Shown one piece after another: positions 4,667 to 7,788 of a stretch of DNA of 7,788 bases (position 1 is the stretch's first letter; each line of letters begins with the position of its first letter). This DNA comes from a bacterium (GTDB lineage: Bacteria; Patescibacteriota; Minisyncoccia; UBA6257; 1-14-0-10-44-23). Location of the stretch: assembly GCA_030699515.1 (NCBI GenBank), contig JAUYME010000035.1, forward strand, positions 1-7,788, given 5' to 3'. The notes below the pieces were generated by a model. The model made no database searches and was not told where the DNA came from. It saw only the letters and a program-made list of their open reading frames with translations. The translations under genes and the position numbers were made by a program.

Positions 4667-4864
4667 CTACACGCTTGCGGTTTCCTCAGTGAGAAAATCT
4701 TCTATCTGTTTCCGAAACTCCGGAGTGTCTTTATGACCGTGCGAGCCCACCGCATGTTGAACCGCCGCTTCAGTCACGTACTCTTTACTTCCCGACATAT
4801 AGACGTCGCAATTCATCTTACTAGGAAACTTGCGACAATCAGCCACCATTCTTTTTCCAGCCAT
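4667..4864 (-). CDS. DUF1059 family small protein, putative metal-binding
   Basis: A 65-aa protein matching the DUF1059 family (COG5466 type) as I remember it: MVADCRKFPSKMNC near the start, a middle beta part (DVYMSGSKEYV), then EAAVQHAVGSHGHKDTPE. Candidate metal ligands are Cys10, Cys19, His37, His42 and His44. The family is described as predicted small metal-binding proteins; function and metal are not established, and the length is normal. It is probably cytosolic. No SD is seen before the ATG at 4864; a TATAAA on the minus strand (4916-4911) is a possible -10 with a roughly 40-nt leader, but I am unsure. It is divergent from the membrane-protein gene at 4978 and shares its terminator with tRNA-Leu. 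With its two divergent neighbours it may form a metal-handling block. Confidence 0.85.
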   Translation of the reverse strand: MAGKRMVADCRKFPSKMNCDVYMSGSKEYVTEAAVQHAVGSHGHKDTPEFRKQIEDFLTEETASV

Positions 4865-4910
4865 ACTATTTTTGCTTTAGTTTTTCAAATTTTGACCTTT
4901 ACATATAGTT

Positions 4911-4970
4911 TATAATGCTAGTAGTAGTGTGTAAATTCTCTGAAATGCTGCTTTAAAGATGTGATATCCT
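4911..4970 (+). promoter_or_regulatory. Promoter region of the membrane-protein gene
   Basis: Two candidates. An extended -10, TGA-TATCCT (4962-4970), ends 7 nt before the ATG and would give a leaderless mRNA. A consensus TATAAT (4911-4916) lies further upstream and would give about a 55-nt leader, but its nearest TTGACC (4892-4897) is only 13 nt away. The first fits the pattern of the other genes here. Confidence 0.5.
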
Positions 4971-4977
4971 CAATAAA

Positions 4978-6345
4978 ATGAAGAAATTAACGCACAAGCT
5001 AAAAGAGCTTGGCGGGCGGCGCATAGTATTCTCGCTCGTCGTGTTGGCCTATTTGGGATTTCTCGGATACATCAATGTGATGATGTTTTTGCCCGGCAGT
5101 GCGATATCCGCCATGGGACACTTTTCGTTTATCAGTACTGGGGATACTCACAACCTTATTCACGAACTTGTATTCGCGCTCATTGTGGGCACGGCCGCAG
5201 TGGGACTTTTTAGTCAGCTTTGGAAGCCAAAAGAAAATTTCGCAGGCCAACTGATAGCGATAATTGCTTGGCTTGCGATGATTTTGACCGCCGCTCTCAC
5301 GAATAATTGGGTTCCACAGCCACTCTTCCTCAGATTCGGCGGATTGACGCTTATCGCAACGATTCTCCACCCGGCAGGGCTGGGTCTGTTTAATTGGATT
5401 CGCAGCGCGAAAGTAAACAGAATATTACTCACGCTGGTTGTCATCGCTGCCGTGCCACTTACTGTGTTCGTTTTCACAAATATTAACCTGCAGGGCATGG
5501 GTGGGGGCAGAAACACTGGATTTGACCTTAACCATCAAAGACCTTCCATGCATGGTGGTAGTAATTCGGCAGAGAATATAGAGACGGTAAGGCAACAGTA
5601 CGGTGGCTACACGGTGGCGCAAGCGGAACGCGAGGGTTACATACTCGATACGTTCTGTCTGGGCGCCGAGAGTTTCGGCCAGCCAGCCGAACTTGGCGCA
5701 ATGGGCTATCATGCGACAAACGAAGCTCTACTGGCGGGGCCGATTGACGCTGACCGTCCACAGGCATTTATGTTTGACGCTGATGATCGTGTGTTGGGAG
5801 TTGAGTATGAAATTATGGCAGAAATGGTATCAGAGCCGCCGCAACTCTTTGGTCAAACCTTCACAAAGCTGCCGGCTCATCCCGGCGTAGCACACGAACA
5901 TTATGCGTTGCATGTTTGGTTCATTGATAACCCCAGCGGCCAGTTTACTGATTTCAATCCCGATGTGAGCTGCCCAGCTGGTAGCACACCGTCCGTCGGT
6001 GCTAGCGATATGGCTATGGATGATGAAGTAGAACATGGGCAGGAACATGTAGCTGAAGGCCACTATCGCAACATGGCCGCTTTCAGCTTCATTGTCTTCC
6101 TCGTAAGCCTCTTGGCGAGTTTTAGGACCCGCGGCCCGCTTCGCCATAGCTCCAGCGAGGCGAGCTGGCGGCTTGCGGCGTGGGTTGCCGGATTTCTGCC
6201 AATTTTGCTCGGCCTCGCTTCAGTAGTGTTGCCAAACGCTGAATCAAGCCTTGGTCTTTTGTGGGGTCTTGCCGCTATTATTTGGGGGATTGTGTTTGTT
6301 GTGGCGGCCGAACTGACTAATAAGCAGATAATCCAAGAAAAGTAA
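4978..6345 (+). CDS. 8-TM membrane protein with large exported central domain
   Basis: A 455-aa integral membrane protein. Spans I predict are about 16-36, 61-80, 92-108, 119-138 and 149-168, then an exported part (about 170-365), then 366-382, 398-418 and 425-445. The exported core (205-335: QYGGYTVAQAEREGY, GAMGYHATN, DRPQAFMFDADDRVLGVEYE, LFGQTF, HEHYALHVWFIDNPSGQF, FNPDVSC) resembles a domain I recall from uncharacterised secreted proteins of Actinobacteria and Proteobacteria. I know no function for it. Cys227 and Cys332 could form a disulfide; His245, His306, His308 and His312 look conserved-type ligands. The flanking linkers are rich in Met/Gly/His (173-195) and in Met, Asp and His (343-365), as in metal-binding exported proteins. 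Its codon usage is more GC-leaning than folD or the pseudouridine synthase gene. No SD is seen. Metal sensing or transport is inference only. Confidence 0.75.
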   Translation: MKKLTHKLKELGGRRIVFSLVVLAYLGFLGYINVMMFLPGSAISAMGHFSFISTGDTHNLIHELVFALIVGTAAVGLFSQLWKPKENFAGQLIAIIAWLAMILTAALTNNWVPQPLFLRFGGLTLIATILHPAGLGLFNWIRSAKVNRILLTLVVIAAVPLTVFVFTNINLQGMGGGRNTGFDLNHQRPSMHGGSNSAENIETVRQQYGGYTVAQAEREGYILDTFCLGAESFGQPAELGAMGYHATNEALLAGPIDADRPQAFMFDADDRVLGVEYEIMAEMVSEPPQLFGQTFTKLPAHPGVAHEHYALHVWFIDNPSGQFTDFNPDVSCPAGSTPSVGASDMAMDDEVEHGQEHVAEGHYRNMAAFSFIVFLVSLLASFRTRGPLRHSSSEASWRLAAWVAGFLPILLGLASVVLPNAESSLGLLWGLAAIIWGIVFVVAAELTNKQIIQEK

Positions 6346-6398
6346 CACTCCAAAAAAGAAATCATTATGAATCAGTCAAACAAAAATAAATACATTAA

Positions 6399-6971
6399 AT
6401 GAACAAAAATATTTACATCGCTATCGCACTTGCCGTTATTCTTATTGGGGGAGTGTACTTATATGCCGAAGATGATGTGAGGCATGGTGCTAGTACTGCG
6501 CTTGCGGCTGAATTTGAACGTTTAAGTAAAAATGGAAACTCTACATGTTCTGCTGTTTTTAAGGATTCCATCATGACTATGCCGGATGAAACACATATTC
6601 AGGGTTCCTGCTGTTCACCTATGAGCTTCCATCGCTATAGCGAACAAATTGAAGGCTTAACGAAATATAAAGACATTCGTGAAATTCCTGTTGACCCATA
6701 TAACGTCAGCGCCGATCTCGCCAAGGAACTTATAAGTTACTACGATATTGAGCTTACCCCGGAAGAACAGAAGGCCTATGACTATGCTATTGAGCATTCG
6801 CACGAAAAAGGCCCCTGCTGTTGTAAGTGCTGGCGTTGGTATGTTTACGGAGGGTTAGCAAAGAAGTTAATTAAAGAGCGTGCCTTTACCGGTGAACAAA
6901 TTACCGAGGTTTGGAATCTTTCTGATGGTTGCGGAGGAGATGGAGACCATGTTGAAGACCATCATATGTAA
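6399..6971 (+). CDS. Membrane-anchored Cys-rich protein with PCCCKCW motif
   Basis: A 190-aa protein with an N-terminal anchor or uncleaved signal (about 4-22) and the rest outside the membrane. Landmarks are Cys50, GSCCSPM at 69-75, a helical middle (ISYYDIELTPEEQKAYDYAIEH), GPCCCKCWRWYVYGG at 138-152, the helix AKKLIKERAFTGEQITEVWNLSDGCGGD, and a His/Asp tail HVEDHHM. The Cys cluster and its surroundings recall PCYCGC-motif proteins (Pfam PCYCGC) and related archaeal/CPR proteins of unknown role; the match is by memory. The eight cysteines and the His tail suggest metal or redox binding on the cell surface. It follows the 8-TM gene by 53 bp on the same strand with no terminator between, so they are probably co-transcribed. 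No SD or good promoter lies before it. No thioredoxin-like CxxC is present outside the CCCKC cluster. Confidence 0.75.
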   Translation: MNKNIYIAIALAVILIGGVYLYAEDDVRHGASTALAAEFERLSKNGNSTCSAVFKDSIMTMPDETHIQGSCCSPMSFHRYSEQIEGLTKYKDIREIPVDPYNVSADLAKELISYYDIELTPEEQKAYDYAIEHSHEKGPCCCKCWRWYVYGGLAKKLIKERAFTGEQITEVWNLSDGCGGDGDHVEDHHM

Positions 6972-7035
6972 TTTAAAACGATGGCGATGCTGGAAAATCG
7001 TCCTTCATTTGAACTATTTCAAGAATGGAGCACAC

Positions 7036-7069
7036 TTAAACGGCTCACACGTACGTCTGAGCCGTTTAA
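7036..7069 (+). terminator. Terminator after the Cys-rich protein
   Basis: A perfect 12-bp stem (7036-7047 with 7058-7069) with a 10-nt loop that contains ACGTACGT. The A-rich left and T-rich right arm ends stand in for a U-tract; none follows directly. The stem core AAACGGCTCA/TGAGCCGTTT is the same as in the stem at 1145-1192. Confidence 0.7.
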
Positions 7070-7076
7070 CGCTAAA

Positions 7077-7157
7077 TTGACGAAAGCTGTTTTTTAGTAT
7101 ATTTTGCCTTTACCGTGGGACGGGATCCCGTGGAAAACAATCACCTGGAGGTGAACC
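7077..7157 (+). promoter_or_regulatory. Promoter, 5' hairpin and SD hairpin of the response regulator
   Basis: TTGACG (7077-7082), 17-nt spacer, TATTTT (7100-7105). Seven bases later an 8-bp stem with two G-U pairs (7113-7120 with 7126-7133, loop CGGGA) would form the transcript 5' end; it contains the palindrome ACGGGATCCCGT (7120-7131). The SD GGAGGTGA (7147-7154) lies inside a second hairpin, TCACC-TGGA-GGTGA (7141-7154), and ends 3 nt before the presumed ATC start. Confidence 0.65.
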
Positions 7158-7565
7158 ATCAGAACCAATCAACAGATACTCACCGTTCTCGTCGTTGAAG
7201 ACGAGGACAGGGTGCGCGGAGCGCTGCGGGATCTCATTGAGCATTCTGGTGGCGCCTACCGCGGGGCCTCCACCTTGGCTGAGGCCGAGCGCGCTATTTT
7301 GGAGGAGGGTGCGCAGATAGACACCCTTCTTCTGGACTGTGAGCTTCCAGAGCCTGGGAGCTGGGTGCGCTGCTCGGAGGACGTTCTCCGGCTTCTCGCA
7401 CGTGAGGGCTTCAGCCCCAAGATCATCATCATGTCCGGCAACCCCGAACGGCTCATGGAGGTCATGAGCGTGGCCATGGTGCTCTACGGTGCCGAGAAGG
7501 TGGAAAGCTTTCACAAGCCTTTCCGCGTGCTCGGCGAGGTCAAGCGCGCGATGGGGCTGGCCTAG
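7158..7565 (+). CDS. Receiver-only response regulator with apparent ATC start
   Basis: A 135-aa protein consisting of one CheY-like receiver domain: ILTVLVVEDED (acidic pair E14/D15), LLLDCELPEP with phospho-acceptor Asp60, IIIMSG with Ser93, and FHKPF with Lys120. No output domain follows, so it would act by binding partners after phosphorylation by an unseen histidine kinase. The frame opens after TGA at 7152-7154 and contains no ATG, GTG or TTG before GTG 7212; that GTG would remove the first beta strand and the acidic pocket. The SD GGAGGTGA points to ATC at 7158, so I take that as the start; ATA 7176 is less well placed. About 102 of 135 codons end in G or C by hand count, unlike the AT-leaning recO next door. 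It belongs with the two other small GC-rich genes in layout. Confidence 0.8.
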   Translation: MRTNQQILTVLVVEDEDRVRGALRDLIEHSGGAYRGASTLAEAERAILEEGAQIDTLLLDCELPEPGSWVRCSEDVLRLLAREGFSPKIIIMSGNPERLMEVMSVAMVLYGAEKVESFHKPFRVLGEVKRAMGLA

Positions 7566-7588
7566 TGCCGGCCCCCACAACACCCGCT

Positions 7589-7637
7589 GGGGTGGGCGAC
7601 CCGATGTACATCGAGTCGCCCACCCCTTTTCGTTTTT
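7589..7637 (+). terminator. Strong terminator of the response regulator
   Basis: 7589-7600 pairs with 7615-7626 (12 bp); after one C/A mismatch, CGAT pairs with ATCG under loop GTAC (7606-7609). TTTT, CG and TTTTT follow. Its upper stem-loop is related to the hairpin at 2070-2109 (22 of 28 bases, 7594-7621 against 2076-2103). Confidence 0.9.
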
Positions 7638-7644
7638 AATAAGT

Positions 7645-7650
7645 TATAAT
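7645..7650 (+). promoter_or_regulatory. recO -10 box
   Basis: A consensus TATAAT lies 15 nt before the recO ATG, predicting a leader of roughly 9 nt, too short for a normal SD although TAGG (7658-7661) occurs. No -35 is seen because the terminator of the previous gene fills that space. Confidence 0.55.
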
Positions 7651-7665
7651 TTGTCTATAGGTTTT

Positions 7666-7788
7666 ATGTACGAGCAAAACGGCAGTGCGTTTGTATTGGG
7701 GAAAGAAAATGTTAGCGAGCACGACAGCTTGGTTTCTTTGTATTCAAAAGATTTGGGCAAGGTTTTGGCTAGGGTTACAAGTGGAGCA
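7666..7788 (+). CDS. recO: DNA repair protein RecO, N-terminal end (partial)
   Basis: The last 41 codons of the window start a protein that runs off the edge. The pattern FVLGKENVSEHDSLVSLYS followed by KDLGKVLARVTSGA matches the N-terminal OB-fold of RecO (family pattern VL...-E-x-D-x-L-V-x-x-x-T/S-x-x-x-G-K-V-x-A-x-x-x-G). RecO anneals single strands and helps RecR load RecA during gap repair. Only the OB domain start is visible, so the zinc-binding part cannot be checked. The gene is AT-leaning like other housekeeping genes here and has a TATAAT box 15 nt upstream. Confidence 0.8.
   Translation, partial: MYEQNGSAFVLGKENVSEHDSLVSLYSKDLGKVLARVTSGA

Noticed and set aside
4406..4736. Open frames across the tRNA-Leu gene on both strands
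   Set aside because: They are translations of a tRNA and its flanks; the cloverleaf explains the region.
6367..6402. 11-codon ORF overlapping the start of the Cys-rich gene by ATGA
   Set aside because: A leader peptide is possible, but the AT-rich context makes a chance frame likely and there is no attenuator structure.
7110..7583. 157-aa minus-strand open frame opposite the response regulator
   Set aside because: Long antisense frames are expected in GC-rich DNA. The plus strand has all receiver motifs, an SD and a terminator.
1..7788. CRISPR array or rRNA genes
   Set aside because: No regularly spaced direct repeats and no conserved rRNA segments were seen.

Overview
The window looks like a chromosomal piece of a Candidatus Patescibacteria (CPR, Parcubacteria-like) genome. 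The evidence is small single-domain housekeeping genes with tiny intergenic gaps, a divergent short FolD, an L19 with a long Lys/Glu tail, and several genes whose start codon lies only 6-8 nt after a -10 box with no Shine-Dalgarno (apparently leaderless mRNAs). Genes end in TAA, TAG and TGA with no internal TGA, so the code is standard and not the Gracilibacteria/SR1 code. The lineage is inferred from style, not from a marker tree.

Layout: end of glyA, then folD (one-carbon metabolism) behind a large inverted-repeat region (1-1100); tRNA-Val(GAC) and a small GC-rich gene on the minus strand (1217-1590); a second small GC-rich gene (1686-2109); a coupled GNAT acetyltransferase / RluA-type pseudouridine synthase pair (2135-3420); a small convergent membrane-protein ORF and divergent rplS (3376-4277); a 107-bp element bounded by perfect 24-bp inverted repeats (4291-4397); tRNA-Leu(GAG) (4504-4585); a three-gene block with a metal-handling look, made of a DUF1059 protein, an 8-TM protein with an exported domain, and a Cys-rich anchored protein (4667-6971); a third GC-rich gene, a receiver-only response regulator (7077-7637); and the start of recO, cut by the window end.

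The most striking pattern is two gene grammars side by side. Most ordinary genes are AT-leaning, with a -10 box almost touching the ATG and no SD. Three short genes (1267-1455 minus, 1744-2046 plus, 7158-7565 plus) instead have GC3 of about 74-86% by hand count, a promoter with a 17-nt spacer, a stem-loop at the predicted 5' end of the transcript, a good SD, and a strong GC-rich hairpin behind the stop. The 3' hairpins of the second and third are related in sequence (22 of 28 aligned bases). This suggests a class of self-contained high-GC cassettes scattered in the low-GC genome. The third has no ATG, GTG or TTG at its start: the SD points to an ATC codon, and the SD lies partly in a small hairpin.
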